Positions 1 to 13,800 are shown, counted from the stretch's first letter. The stretch is DNA of 64,000 nt from Nymphaea colorata (GCF_008831285.2 NC_045142.1:9977952-10041951), one strand, 5' to 3'. Program-made: numbers and translations. The notes: a model not told the origin generated them from the letters alone.

Positions 1-1029
1 TAATTTGCATATCAACAAACTTCGTATCTACAAAGAAAAACAGGACGGATAGTTTATGATCAGGAATCCATGAGCTTATAAATTTTTGGGACCAATGCGT
101 TGAAGCCTTACAGCAGATCTAGTTCACATGAAAAAAAAAGGCAACTCAGTTCTTCTTCAAAATCCATGGAAGATGCAAAGTTTCATCTCTCTCTCTCTCT
201 CTCTTTTGACAGTAAGGGCATAACATAGCTGGTGGTTGAATTGGAGGAGGGAAATCCCTGCAAGTAGTTTAGACTCGGGAGAGTTTCTTACCATTAAATA
301 GCACATGAATCATTTAAACAACACTTCTAAAAGTACCAAAAAAAGAAAAATATAGAGACTTTGAATCTTTGTTGAAACCTATGAACTTAAAATCCAAGAA
401 TCTAAAATCCCAAAATCTCAGGTCACCTTGAATCTGAAATGCAAGATATGCAAGCACAACTTTAATCTATTCAATGTCCAACTTTGTAGACGGCTTCGAA
501 AGGGTCAGACTCAGACTATTTTCCAGCTTTATCAGATTAAGAGTCGCAGACACTTTTCCCAAGCTATCAAACGCCCCTATATCCCACCATTTGTCTCAAA
601 CACTAGCTTGTCTGCTTCCTCTATTGGTGGTTAAACTTTAATAGGTTAAAAAAAGGTTCTTGGTACTTCGGAAATGAAACTATTAAAATTAGAAAGCATT
701 AAAATATAATAAGTACATGTTAGGGGTAGAATATAAATACTGACACACATCTGCACGCATCATTGGCGACACATGATGAAAATCATACACCCATGTTACA
801 CACACTTAGAGATGTGATTTGGTCATGAGTGTGTGCTACTAGGGTTTTCTTTCTCTTTTTTTTTTCTTTTTTTGTCTCTTTCTTTATTTTTCTTATAATT
901 ATTTTTCTGTTTCTCATGCACAAATTTTTTATTCTAATATAGTTATTTTAATTATTTAAATTCCATTCTTAACACCTTTATAGTCCTAAATCCACAATTT
1001 GTAAAAAAGAAGAACGAAGCCCCCACCCC
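1..1029. other. AT-rich intergenic DNA, no gene seen
   Basis: No open frame here resembles a known protein, and the longest frames have no supporting splice or family signal. A short CT microsatellite lies near 188-204 and T-rich runs near 850-910. No terminal repeats or RNA gene features were recognised. Confidence 0.5.
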
Positions 1030-1196
1030 CTAGGAAAGCCTCCTAATAGACTAGAGTCCCTATGCATTCAGTTCCATGTCGCACTCTACCTCCATAAGGC
1101 ACAAGCGAATAATTCTCATAGAATCGAACTTACAATGTACTGTTAATGCGCCACTAATCTGTCTGTCTAGCTAAGCTATGCCTCTCGGGGTTAAAC
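1030..1196 (-). mobile_element. possible tRNA-derived SINE remnant
   Basis: Read on the minus strand, the segment starts near a GAGGCATAGCTTAGCTAG stretch that resembles a pol III A box. About 40 bases later comes AGTTCGATTCT, close to the B-box consensus GGTTCGANNCC. That spacing is typical of tRNA-derived SINE heads. I see no clear target-site duplication or tail, so this is a resemblance only. A comparable B-box-like sequence (cttcgatcccgg) lies near 2541 on the plus strand. Confidence 0.28.
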
Positions 1197-1319
1197 CTCT
1201 AGATCATATATCACTCTAACATTCTTAAAACAATGTTTTGCAAAATGGCTACCCCATCGTTTGGACCATCATGCACTAATCTCTTCTTTAATTGTTAATG
1301 TGTAGTAGTCTCCTCTTAG

Positions 1320-1565
1320 TGGGCCTAGGCATCAGGCCCGGCTGCAGCCCATGATTGCGGCCCAGGCCTGGCACAATAAAAACTATATTTTTACTTACAA
1401 TATAAAATAATATATAAACATAATTAATCATAATACATATATATCAACAAAAATAATATAAAAGACATTATCGAGCTGAATTGGGCCAACTTGAGCGGGC
1501 CCGACAACTTATTGGACTGTTATGGTGCTTAAGTCGGGCCTAAGTTGGGCCAGGTATTGGGTACC
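1320..1565. repeat. dispersed GGGCC/GGCCC-rich repeat
   Basis: The segment begins and ends with GC-rich blocks containing gggcct, gcccgg, cgggcc and ttgggcc motifs around an AT-rich core of taatata-like sequence. The same architecture (gcccgg...AT core...ggcctg) recurs near 28990-29250, 33480-33790 and 47225-47475, with fragments near 8316-8420, 26455-26600 and 40320-40430. This points to a dispersed repeat family. Termini and superfamily are not resolved. Confidence 0.45.
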
Positions 1566-2056
1566 TGTTAGTTACACAGCCTGAAGCATAGACTAACGTA
1601 TTAGACTAACAAGAGGAATTAACCTTCAACTAATAGCTTGTGTGAAAAGGAAACACTGTTGCAGACGCGTTTATGTAACTACAAAAGGAAAGGAACAATT
1701 AGTTTACACATGTTAAGTTCTGATCAAACAATACTCAGCACTCACCATTAAAATAATAAAAAACCAATTTAAAAATCTCAAACAAAGAGTCGCAGTTTTT
1801 CAATGGTATCCATCCTAGTAAAGAGAAACCGTGATTTTTTGTGCAGATTTTGAGCATTTTGATGAAATAGCCCTTACTTTATCCATAAAAGAATAATATT
1901 TATTTCTCTACAGCTTCGAGATTCAACATTTAAAACTTGTGGTTAAGGCCTTTTACATAAAGCCAACAATATGGACTTTTTGATGTAAATGCATTCTCTT
2001 TTTTATGCAAGTTAAATAAAATAAATTAATGATGCATCCTTTTCAGAATGACAAAA

Positions 2057-2087
<31 letters not shown>

Positions 2088-2691
2088 TACAAGAACAACG
2101 TGATCTTTGCATTGATTCCTAGATCGTTAGATATGAAGACCATATTGATATTGTTAGTTCCAAGAAAAATGCTTGACAGAAGAATATTGATTTCTATTAA
2201 TGAAAGCCAGCAGAAACACCTTTTGGCAATATGTGTAGATTTGTTTATCTTTTGTTAAATGTTACACTTGACAATTAGGACCCTTTTCTCCGCTAACAAA
2301 ATTTCAATGATTTTTTTAAATAGATTTGAAATATCTTCAAAATAGTTTTTATGCCTATCTACATGGCAAATATATAAATGATTTTCTCATAAGATTTCTT
2401 TCAATTAGAGCTACTTAGCTGAAAGAATAACCCAAAAGTATATGCACGTTAGTAAGCACTTTAAAAATATAATATAACCTCCCTCCCTCTCTCTCTCTCT
2501 TCGCGGGTTGGGAAGGAGGCAAATATTGGGTGTGTCTCCGCTTCGATCCCGGTAGGGATTAAGCATTGAGAGTTAGAGCCGAGAGGTTTTTCCTCTCGTT
2601 CTCGTGATAAGGTTTGTTGGTTGTGTGCGTGTACACACACAGTAGGATTTCTTCAGCCAACCAACGGACCATAAACATGTAAGCTGATGTG
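1566..2691. other. intergenic, microsatellites only
   Basis: No gene recognised. A (TA) run lies near 2062-2088 and a CT run near 2484-2500, followed by a short SINE-like stretch with a B-box-like motif near 2541. Confidence 0.4.
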
Positions 2692-3197
2692 TAGGGGTGA
2701 ACAACTTGTCGAGCTACTCAAGAGCTGAACTTGTTAAAGCTCGGCTCGTGAACGAATTGAGTCATTTGCTTAACGAGTCGAGCTCAAGTTCATGAGTCGA
2801 CTCATTCAAAACGAGTTGAGTTTGAGCTCAACACTTAATTGCAGAGTCGAGCTCGAGTTCAACGCATAACCATGAATATCAATTCTATTCAAATGAATTT
2901 GTCGAACCTTAATCGAGTCGAGCTCAAGCTGAACATTCTATTCAAACGAGCTTGTTGAGCCATAATCTAGTCGAGTTCAAGCTCAATGCGTAACGATGAA
3001 TATCAATTCTATTCAAACGAGTTTGTCGAGCCTTAATTGAGTCAAACTCGAGCTCAACACGTAACTGCCGAATCGAGCTCGAGCTGCTTCCGTCGAGCTA
3101 TTCTCGAGCTTGATTAGAGTTGAGCTCGAGGTTCCATTAATAGAGCTAAGCTTAAACTGACTGAACTCTGGCTCAACTCGGCTCGTGTTCACAACTA
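2692..3197. mobile_element. hAT-like MITE, perfect 8-bp TSD
   Basis: The element is about 506 bp. It opens with TAGGGGTGAACA and closes with TGTTCACAACTA, whose reverse complement TAGTTGTGAACA matches the opening. It is flanked by the perfect 8-bp direct repeat CTGATGTG (2684-2691 and 3198-3205), which is the target-duplication length of hAT transposons. The interior consists of internally repetitive gagtcgagctcgag-type sequence with no transposase frame, so it is non-autonomous. The same family lies at 4057-4520, and relatives without clear ends lie near 30320-30720 and 55345-55765. Confidence 0.8.
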
Positions 3198-3205
3198 CTG
3201 ATGTG

Positions 3206-3463
3206 CGAGGACGGAACATCTGGATGACTTGAAAATCATAAATTCTATTTCTTATCCTAAGGAAAGCAAAATGCTACATTGATCAAGTGTTGACACTATC
3301 TTTCTTGTAAAATTTATTTACAAATTTGTCATGCAAGTAAATATGAGGCACCTTTTAAACGTCCATGACAAATGTATAGATTGATGACATGAAAGAATTA
3401 ATTATATTATGTGCATAAAAAATGTTAATAGTGGAATCGTTTTATCAAAACTGCCATTGCTTC

Positions 3464-3499
<36 letters not shown>

Positions 3500-4048
3500 C
3501 ACACATCATAGGTCAAATACTAAAAGACTCCCCAAAGTTCAAACAGAAAGAGCTAGTTTTTGTGCATCCTATTCATGTGGATATGAACCCAAGATTTCTT
3601 GGGAGGAAGCATATATCAAATTTGGGTCTTAGTTTTAAATGTATAAACATGTTTTCTAAAGCATAAATGTTTTGCAGCGCTTACAAAAATACTGAATTTT
3701 TTGTTAGTGAAAAGTCCAAGATTTCTAGAAACAATTAGCTTGAATCAACGCATACTACATATGCTTAAAAATCTTTTCGCATGCGTTTATTTATGTCCTC
3801 AATCTAATCCCAATATGCTAATTCACTTATCACTATTTATTTTACTACAAAAAATGTATTCGTTCAATTTATTTTAATAAAAACTTATTTTTTTTCCAGT
3901 TTTTTTTTGGTGGGGGTGGGGGAGAAGGAGAGGAGTGTGGGGTGTTTGTGTTGGGGGAAGGAGGTACCCAAGAAGCAGAAGCTTTTCCAAAGCTCTACCT
4001 CCACGATTCAAGGTTTGCTTTGAGATTTAAGTACTACCATTTGCAACT
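3206..4048. other. intergenic with a GA microsatellite
   Basis: A (GA) run of about 30 bp lies near 3470-3498, inside an 85-codon frame that shows no family resemblance and whose repeated ER residues come from the microsatellite. Nothing else was recognised. Confidence 0.45.
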
Positions 4049-4056
4049 CAAGGGAG

Positions 4057-4520
4057 TAGGAGTGAACAACTTCTCAGGAACGAGTTTGAGCCGAGTCACT
4101 TGCTTAATGAGTCGAGCTCGAGTTCATGAGTCGACTCGAGTCTTAATCGAGTTTGTCGAGCCTTAATCAAGTCGATATATTCAAACGAGTTTACGAGTTT
4201 GTGGAGCCTTAATCGAGTCGAGCTCGAGTTTAACATGTAACAATGAATATCAAATCTATTCAAACGAGTTTGTTGAACCTTAGTCAAGTCGAGCTTGAGC
4301 TTAACATGTAACGATGAATATCAATTTTATTCAAACGAGATTGTCGAGCCTTAATTGAGTCGAGTGCGAGCTCAAACTCAACACGTAACTGCCGAACCGA
4401 GCTCGAGTTGCTTCTATCGAGCTATTCTCGAACTCAAGCTTAGTGGAGCTTGAGGTTTTATTAGTCGAGCCGAGTTCGAGCTGACTGAACTCAGGTTCAA
4501 CTCGGCTCGTGTACACCTTA
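4057..4520. mobile_element. hAT-like MITE, perfect 8-bp TSD (same family as 2692)
   Basis: A 464-bp element opens with TAGGAGTGAACA and closes with GTGTACACCTTA. It is bounded by the perfect 8-bp direct repeat CAAGGGAG (4049-4056 and 4521-4528). The interior is the same gagtcgagctcgag-type sequence as the 2692-3197 element. The two copies differ at many positions and have unrelated target sites, so they are separate insertions rather than a local duplication. Confidence 0.8.
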
Positions 4521-4528
4521 CAAGGGAG

Positions 4529-5110
4529 TAGCACACATGAAAATCGTACTGACAACACAGTGTTTACATGCCATCAACTTAACTAGCCATGCGCTGCAAA
4601 ACCATGGTTAGATGGTGTATTCTTACAGCCGCAGATATTTATGTGTACACTGAAAATGCATGTCTTCCCAATTAACAAGCTGAGATCCCTCAATTCATGC
4701 ATTTAGAACATGAAAACAAATACTTTTCCAATTCCTTGAAATTGATACGTTATACGGATTTCGTGATATCATGATACCTATAGCTAAGCAAGAATATATG
4801 ATCTACAACTAGTTTTCTACTAAAAAATGGCATTGAAGTTACATAAGATAATGGATTGGTGCTTACAGAAAGAACAATGGATGAGTTAGAATTATCCAAT
4901 AAAGTTGATAAAGACTAGTGCGTATGAGGATGCACTCAATAAAAAAGTACCGCTTCACCAAATAGCTATGTGCCACCACATTTAAAAAGAGTGCATATAT
5001 GAGCTGAAATCTTCAGGCTTTACTGATGCTCTGGCCTTTCACATAAGCAGGCCACCAAATAGCTTCTTCTCAAGCATTCATATGTGCCACCACATTTAAA
5101 AACAGTATAC

Positions 5111-5164
<54 letters not shown>

Positions 5165-5275
5165 AAGAGAGTCACCCACTTTGCTTATAGGGATCGTTCA
5201 ATACATTATGATAGATGATTAAGAGAAAAATCAAGTATTAGCTCAAACATTATTCTCTTTGTTTTTTTTCTTATG

Positions 5276-5362
<87 letters not shown>

Positions 5363-6039
5363 GTTGGGCTAAATAATCTTTAGAATTGATTCATAATAAC
5401 ACTTACAATAATGGTACCAACAAAAGCGAGCATACTGCATTGGCTTTCCGAAACAATAAAAGCAATTCCTGTTTTAGGAAAACTTTTCTTTGAAATTTAA
5501 GCAGCCAAATGGAAAATCACAAGTTTGAAATTTGAACTTGTTTGTTGTTCGTTTAAAACTGTCTCAAAGATTAAGATAGATCCATAAAAACCTATATATA
5601 AAATTCTATCAATCTAACATAAATTTTGGGGCAGAATGCCAAACGCCCTCCTTAAGACATATGAATGCCCCTATATGAAAATGGAATTTAAAATCCCTAG
5701 TTTTGTCAAATCTAAGATTTGGTTTGTTAGAACTTCCATTTATTTTTATTTCATGAATATGAAGTCGAAACCTCCCAACCTGTATCTATAAATTCTTAAA
5801 ATTAAAACAAAACGAATAGTTTAAACTCATAATCTAAAAATCTAAATTTAGACAAAGTCATCAATTTTATAAGGTGGGGTCCCATGATAAGCTAAAATCC
5901 AGTCCTTCCCCTAACTTTCAAATATTATTTACTTAAAATATTATATTTACCTGGTTTTATCCAATTATAGTACTTTTTAAATTAAAAATCCTTTTCTAGT
6001 CAGAAACCGTGGCAACTTGGTCATTTGAGAAAAAAAGAT
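4529..6039. other. intergenic with long AT microsatellites
   Basis: A (TA) run followed by (GA) occupies about 5118-5164, and an uninterrupted (AT) run of about 80 bp occupies 5278-5358. The remainder is AT-rich with no gene or terminal repeats recognised. Confidence 0.5.
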
Positions 6040-6330
6040 GGGGAGATTTTACGTATACGGCCGGGTGGGGATGCACAATCCCCGATTTTGGCTCTCAGAT
6101 TCCGAAAAAATCGCCACGGACTACGAGACGAGCGATGAGTTGGACGGCCGTACTCTTGAGGGGAGAGAGCACCAAATTCGAAGGGTCGCAGCGATTACTC
6201 GGTAAAGATCGGGGCAGTCAAAAGTACCGGCAGCTGGGCCACCAGATTTCTTTTTAGCAAAGTTTACATTTATACCCTCAAGAGAAAAAAGCAAACTTAG
6301 GTTGCAAGAACGACCCTGCGACAGGGTAAA
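6040..6330. other. GC-richer island without recognised gene
   Basis: This segment stands out from its AT-rich surroundings, with CGG, GCGAT and CCGGC motifs and overlapping frames on both strands (about 82 codons each). None of the translations shows a domain I recognise. It could be a decayed exon, a promoter fragment or part of a transposon. Confidence 0.3.
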
Positions 6331-9300
6331 GTTGACAATTTCCGTTATAGACCTGTCCTTCCCGTTCACAAGTTGCAGGTCTCCCTCACTTTTATACGAC
6401 TTTCAATTTGAATCAGTAACGTATCGGTTTACCTACCGATACGGTTTGTCAGTTCTTGCATGTATCAGTCTTACCGTGTTATTTTTTTTATTTTTTGAAT
6501 TTAAAATCTGATTTAAAGTAATAGTTCCATCGTGGCATTTAGTCCAATTACGAATTCAATTATTTGTTTTTACGTTTTCTATATTCTTTATTTATAGGAC
6601 TCAAGTTAGGTACGCATTTGCAAGGATCAAGGTAATTTTGGCGTTACAACATTTCACATGTGACGGTAAAACATATGAAATGTTATGAATTAATTGATAT
6701 ATTTAGAAGTGCTAAAGTGACATTGAGCTTTTCTCATTATCCACCAATTACACAATACGATTTGGAGGAAGTGTTTCTGAATTAAGATATATATTTAAAG
6801 TGTCGATGTGATCATGCTTCAAGTGCAGACTTAATTTCCTTCCAAATGCATTTTTCAAAAAAAAAAAAAATTATGAAGTTTGACATCATCCAACTTAAGA
6901 AATGTTTTAGGTAATTTGCGTTAAAATCAGATATGTATAATCACAACATTTTCTATCTCTTTTCTTTTCCTCTCTCTCTCAACCTTTTACATGAAAAAAA
7001 AACCAGTCTACAATTTGTATACATACCACAAGCGTGCTATGGGCTGCCCAATAGTTAAACAGGTCTCAATTTTTTTTTCACATTATTTTCTTTTGGCTCT
7101 CTAGATCTCCCTCTAATCGGTCTTCATCTAAGTGACATGGATACGGCAAAATTGCCATCGTACTCGTGTCGACAGGCCGACATATAGACATGGATACGAC
7201 AATACACGACACAACTTAAAAAGTATTATTTTTGAATTTTTTTGTATTAATTTTAAAGATTTACACATTATTTTTTCGTATTAATTATCCAAAATGAATT
7301 TTGCACATGTATTGCATTTTTTTCACTTTTTTTTATTAATTTTGCAGATTTTGTATAGAATTTTACACACAATATATTTAGTTACATATCTTTTGTTGTA
7401 TCCTCGTATCCTCAATTTATGAAATTATCGTGCCCAAACCCTTCCCTACACCAGTATCCATGTAACTTAGGTCTCCTTTCTCTGTCCCCAGTGAATGGTG
7501 CCTGAGCTCTCTTTCTCTTCCTTTTAAAAATTTATATGTAAATTTAAAAATTTTAGTTTAATATATATAAAATTTTTTAAAAATTTCTATTTTGGCTTTG
7601 TTAAAATTTTGAAACTATAGTTTAATCACTGCGACAAAAAATTCTTGGCTCTGCCTTTACTTTTGATATGGTTTATTTAGATATTTTTTATTGTTTATTT
7701 GGACCTGTGAAGGCATGAACCCTCAATGTGGATCTCAAATCCATGCTATGTAGATTTGAAGTCGTGGCCCCGGCCTTAGAACCGTGGACCTGAGATCCGT
7801 TTTGATCTAAGATTATCATGGACCTGATCTCAAGTCCGTGGTAATCAAACGCAACCTGAGAGTTCCTGCCAGTGAGGACAATGTGCAGGAGAAAATTGTC
7901 CATGTCCATGAAACCTCCACTTCATGCAATCGCTCGAGGAGCTAGATAACTTCAAAACATTGTTAAGATATGTTTCATTAGATAAGTCTTGTCTAGAGGT
8001 ACCATCAATAAGTAGGTCATCAAACAATCACATATTGATAATGCATCTTTACATGGTTTCACTTATGAAGAATTGTATTTTGGATCGTCCACTTGGACAA
8101 CTTGTTCATGAAGATCCAAATTTCCCAACTTATGCATGCAACTAAGAAGATTCTTGTCCGGCTTAAAGCAGGCAACAAGTACATGATTTTTCACTGAGCT
8201 CATACTTGCTCAATATGAGGTTTGTTGGGGCCAAGATGTATCGATACATCTCTTTTTGTGTTTCAAAGAGTTCTCGTTACATGGGTAACATGTCTACATG
8301 ATATCATCGTAAGTAGGTCTGCGCATCGGGCCGCTTATTTCTCTCCGGTAACTACCCGAGCTTGGACTGGGTTGGTCCGCTACACGGCGCGACTATTAAT
8401 GGGGTCGGGCCGAGCCAGATCATAAGAAATAATTCAAAGAAATACATGTGATCACTCAGATGAAAAATCAAGGAAAGGAGTTTGCATAAAGGATTTTGAA
8501 GCCCTTCATTCATGGATTGGAGGGTTGTCACAGTTAATTCTTAGGAAAGCCACTACTGATTTCTTTGAAATGTTTCACATTTCATTGTTTCTATAGTTCA
8601 TTTCAATCTGATTATACGCCTCTCTTTCTGTAGAATAGCTGCACGGTTGAGCACTTTCACGATCTTATGAACTAGTCTTCTCCTGTCATCTTTGCATTAG
8701 CATGTGTTCTAGATTCTAGCCATATCTAGAGGTTGCAACACCATTCAATACCTCAGCCTTCCCTGTTTGACACGTTTGTAAGACAACCAGAATAGGTAGG
8801 TGAAAATTTCAGTTTCTCCAACACATAATGGACACTTATAACCAGAGCACTTGATCAGCATCTCCACAACGAAAACAATTTTGATGGTTCTTATTTCTGC
8901 TCTTTCTGATGTCATTCCTGTTGCATACTGCCTAGAAGCTGTAACATTGAAATGACTAGTTGCCTTAGTGGCAGGTTTCTTCCTTTTATCCTTAGAACTA
9001 GGCAGTCTGTACAGCCTTTTCAGACTTTTATTTATTCCCTTGGATCCCTTGGTTATCGCTAGACTTGACCTGTCTTTCTCTGTAACAATTCATGCAGGTG
9101 CATTTTGATTCTATGCAAGGTGAGACGAGGTTACAGTCTTCCAGATTTCTGAAAGCCGACAGAGAGCAAAGGCAGCTCTCCCTGTGCGTGTGTGTGACAA
9201 AGAGCAGAGGAGGGAACAATGATTGAGGAAGACGTCACTCATTTCGGCTATGACCAATTATGAAGGAACTGCTTAACTCTACATGGTAACAACCCACGGT

Positions 9301-10841
9301 CATGGGACAACGATTGTGGAAAAATTGACTGTTCACTACTTGGCTTGCCATCTGGTTGGTGCAGAATGATCTAATTTTTCAAGAAAATAACTGGACCCTA
9401 TGTGACCATCTTTCGGTATTATGTTGATGTATCAACGCCTTGTGGCGAGAGATGTTCTGATTCCTAGCAGTCAGGGTGTCTTCAGATCTTCTGTTTATGG
9501 CCTTTCGTTTCTGTTTATGAGCTCTGGTTCTAGATGATAGTCACTGTATGGTTGAGCTCTGTTTTCTTGTTCTAACTTCCTGTTAGGAGTATGTTTTACT
9601 AATGTTGAAATGAGGAACCCTCTCTCTCTCTCTCTCCCTCTCTCCCTCTCAGTCTCTCTCTCTCTCACTGAGATGAGATACATGGAGACAAGATCGCACA
9701 AAAAGGAATACGCAAATAAAGATGTTCCGAAGACATTTGACGACAAGTTGATGCATAAGAAACAACATTTCCGCCTTGCCTGGTTATAACCTGATATACA
9801 TCAAACGAATGAATTCATATGGAAATAACGTTAGGGCAAATTCCGGAGCAAACAAAGATCTCCTGCTCTAGAGATTCTGCCAAATTAAATCGTACGCAGA
9901 ATAAGCTTAGAAAGACATAACTGTCTTAACTTAAAAGCAGGGAAATATCCAATTTTCTAACTTAAAAAATTTAAGTGTTCTCTTAACAGTTGGATTGGCA
10001 GCCAGCGGTTTGGTCCTGAGCAATTGGATTGTCGACATTTGCTGGGATGTGTGCATGTTCACCTGCAGAATGGCTTGTATTGATAAAAAAATACTGCTTT
10101 TATTGATCCAATTAACAATAAAAAACCATTTGGTTAGGATGCTTTCCTAGCATTTCAAAAAAGTATAAATGGCCCATGAAGGGTTATAGGCAAACTGGTA
10201 AGTAACTCCATCCTGCTAAAACCCGAGACTTCTTGGTTATAATAGTTGCAAACTAACCAAAAAAGGCAGCTATCTTATGCAGCTCTTTTCAGGATTTGAT
10301 GTACTCTTGACCGCAGCCGACAGTCTTTAGCATCCTACATTGTTGTACCCACATGCTTGTCCGCTCAAGCAGCAATGAAAACTGAGATTGGAGGTGTAAA
10401 TGCCATCTGTTTCTACCATATCTACTAGAATAGTAGAATGAAAATTAAAATTGTTAAAACCGACAGCACCAAATCTACCAGGTATTCTCATGATACATGA
10501 CAAGCCAAAGTGTAGTCCGGGATAAATGTGACACATTACGTGAAAGCATTGATCTGATGGAAGCAGTTCTAGGTAGAAAGAAGCTTCAAAGCAATGGATG
10601 TTGATGATGACACCAAAGGTTTAAGCAATTCTGTGCTAGTAGCAATATTGGCATATCCTTGTGGAGTGGGACTTCCAATATCCAAGGTGAAGGGCATATG
10701 CTGCTGCGAGAGAAAAATGAGTAGGCAGAGTATGCACCAAAACTTCCTTCTCAATATGCAAGGTCTCAGCTCAAGAAAAGCCTCAAGGAGAAGCAGTCTG
10801 TGAAAATGTAACTGCCCAAAATGTACAACTGAAAGTTGAGT
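6331..10841. other. intergenic, no supported gene
   Basis: AT-rich sequence with scattered T and A runs. A CT microsatellite with interruptions lies near 9620-9668, and a GGGCC-rich repeat fragment near 8316-8420. Short frames on both strands lack family resemblance. The last few hundred bases before 10841 lie just downstream of the p32-family stop codon and probably include its 3' UTR. Confidence 0.45.
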
Positions 10842-13800
10842 TCAAGATGTGCTGCGTTTGTTGATGAAGGTGCCAACAGTTTTAAACCAGCGCATTAGAC
10901 GCCGATGATCTTTGACATAGAGCCACGATTGGAGAAAAGAGAAGAGGCTCTCATTTACACCACGTTTCTCGATGTAGTTGTGAAACACATCACGTAAATT
11001 TTCATCTAAATCCCTGAAACGTGTAGCAATTTGATAGATGAGATTCAAAAGCAGTTGACAATTGACATCCCACAACAGGAAAAACACAATGGTTTAAACC
11101 AACGAGCAATTCAGTAAAAAAGAAAGGTTGAAATTTGCCTACTTTCCAAAATGGTAATAAAGTAATGTCACTGTTCGGTAAATGGTTAGCTAAGTGCCAT
11201 AATCCCTTTCAATGAGATATGTGGTACACCTAGAATAAAAAAAAAGCTTGGGCATCAAGAAGGTTATTACATCTGTAAAGACAAAAATAACAGTCCTGAT
11301 AGTATTGATACAAGAACCTGCTCGACCAAGTCACATTTGATTCTCCGTTTCCATGCCGGGAGCAGGAAGAGGATGGGTGCTTGATAAGTTGGGTAAGTCC
11401 TCAAAGAAGGCAATTTTTCAAGCAAATGCTAATGTAGGAATAAAAGAGAAGCCTACAACTACAAATTTTATTAAGAGAACAATCCTTTCACACACATAAT
11501 GGATATCAAGCATCACATATTATGGATACACCATATTCTAAAGGCTTAAAATAATTTAAATAAAACAACCAAAAGATAAACTCCACCAAAGTATAACAAC
11601 CAACCTCACTTGTCCAAACCGGAAGTTGGGCACAGGTTGTTTAAGACCCTAAAAAGAATAATTGAGACTAGTTGGTCTGTGTCGGTCCAAGTCAATTGAT
11701 TATACACAAATAAATTCATACACTTACAGAGATATTTGTATGAAAATATATACAGAAAAATATTTATCTGTGCAAAGAATGAGCCTATACATTTATAGCT
11801 CAAAGATTACTCAGACGACCAACAATTAAAATGACTAATTGACTAGTCTGACCAACAAGCTGCCAGTTTGAAACACAAGTCACTCAATAGCTCACTCAAC
11901 CGACTTGTCAGGCTAGTAGATATTTTGACAACCAACTATAAATTGCTTGATGTGAGACACGAGTTTCACTTAAAGTAACATAGATATATAAATGCACATT
12001 GATTTATTTGAAAATGCACAAGCAGATGGGTTCTACTCATTTGTAGCATCTCTACCTAGGGCTATAGGTAAGAAAAGTTAAACTTTGGCTTGTATTAAAA
12101 TTTACAAAAACTAGATCCAGGCTCAGAAATATGTCTGGTTAAAATACACAAGTTTGTTGAAAGCTATGCCAGTTTGTTTAGGAGTCTCTCCTCTCTCTAC
12201 TTAGGAGAAGCAGCCAGCCCAATAGGTAAGTTCTTTACCTTGAATGTATCTGACAGGTTCAAGCACCTGTCAATCCAATAAGCACACAGCCCAGCCCACC
12301 AAACTAATGTTCACAGGATTGGTAAAGCTTGGGCAGAAACTGGCATTTTTCTTTTTTAAAAAAATTATGGAGCCTATTTGGCCAAGGCCCAAGGCTACAC
12401 TTGGATGGCAGTTTTAAAACGTTAAGAGCTGAGCATGCAGCTACACAAGAATGGACCAATCTGTGTGTGTATGCATGCGTATTTACTCATTACCTAAAAT
12501 ATTAGAACATAAATATTATCTCAAGTTTCTCATCTTAAATAACAATTTTAATCACTAAAACAAATGTTTCATATAATAAAAATAAGTTGAAATTGTAACT
12601 ACATATAAAGGGAACATGGACTACTAGTCTCAAAGCATAATCAGGAGTCAAAGTCTATTTTAATTCATTAAACTGCATCATTTACAGTCAACATGATGTT
12701 ACAGCAGCTATTAATTGATTTAGGTCTCAATTACAGTCAACCTAACAGTCATTAAGTGATGAGGTTTCCCAGAAGCATTGTCACAGAAAACACGTTTTTT
12801 TTTTTTAAAAAAAGTGCATATAACATGCAAAAAATAAGTCAGTTGTATAAAACGGCAATTAGACATGCTTTTTTTTTTAAAAAAGACACCATAAAAAAAA
12901 ACGTGAAAAAAACACATATTACACGCGTTTTTTCATACTTTTTATTAATTTTTATTTTTTATAATTTCCAGGATTTATTAAATGTTTTAAATTTTTTAAA
13001 AATTTGAGATTTTTCCGAGATATTCAACTTTGCCATATTATACCCGAGAAATTCCTCGCCGTATAATATCTGCACACGATATATGTGACAATACCAAGAA
13101 GTTAATGAGAATGACAAATGGAGTTGCTAGGGTGGCTAAGCATATGGATAGATGTAAAGATGTTAACACTAGTTAGACTGTTAAAAGATGATCAGAATGA
13201 GAGCTTAGCTTGTTAGGGTGCTTAAAGCAGTGTTGTACGTATCGTACGATAGGGGGCCGTATCATACGAAACGTATCGGCGCGTTTCAAAAATGCGATAC
13301 GACACACCACCTGTATCATACAGTTACGATACAGGCACCGTATCGTATGATGCAGCTACGATACATTACGATACGGTTACAATACATTATTATACAAGTA
13401 CAATACGATAATTTTCCTGTTTTTTTATTATTTTTTGAGAATTTTTTTATATTTTTTCTGATTATTTTTTTTAAATACGATGCAGTTACAATACGTTACG
13501 ATATTTTACGATACAACATATCTTAAAGCCAGACTGATACAGCTTACGATACGCTTTTTACAGCATTGGCTTAAAGTATGAAAGTCCATAGATCCTTTGA
13601 TGTGTCTCCTATATCAAACAACTTTAAGTTAAAATAAAATTTTGGGATCTAATCAAGCTCTTTGACATCCCTAAACCTTAAAGATATATCATACATTTGC
13701 TTATCAGCGTGAGGATTCATTGATCATGAAATTGGTTCTTCACCTAAAGAGGACAATCCCATCAACCCATTCTATCTACCCATTTCCCAACTCTTCGATT

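Noticed and set aside
10569-10754. 61-codon minus frame with a signal-peptide-like start downstream of the p32-family gene
   Set aside because: It lies in the likely 3' UTR, shows no known peptide-hormone core and has no promoter or splice support.
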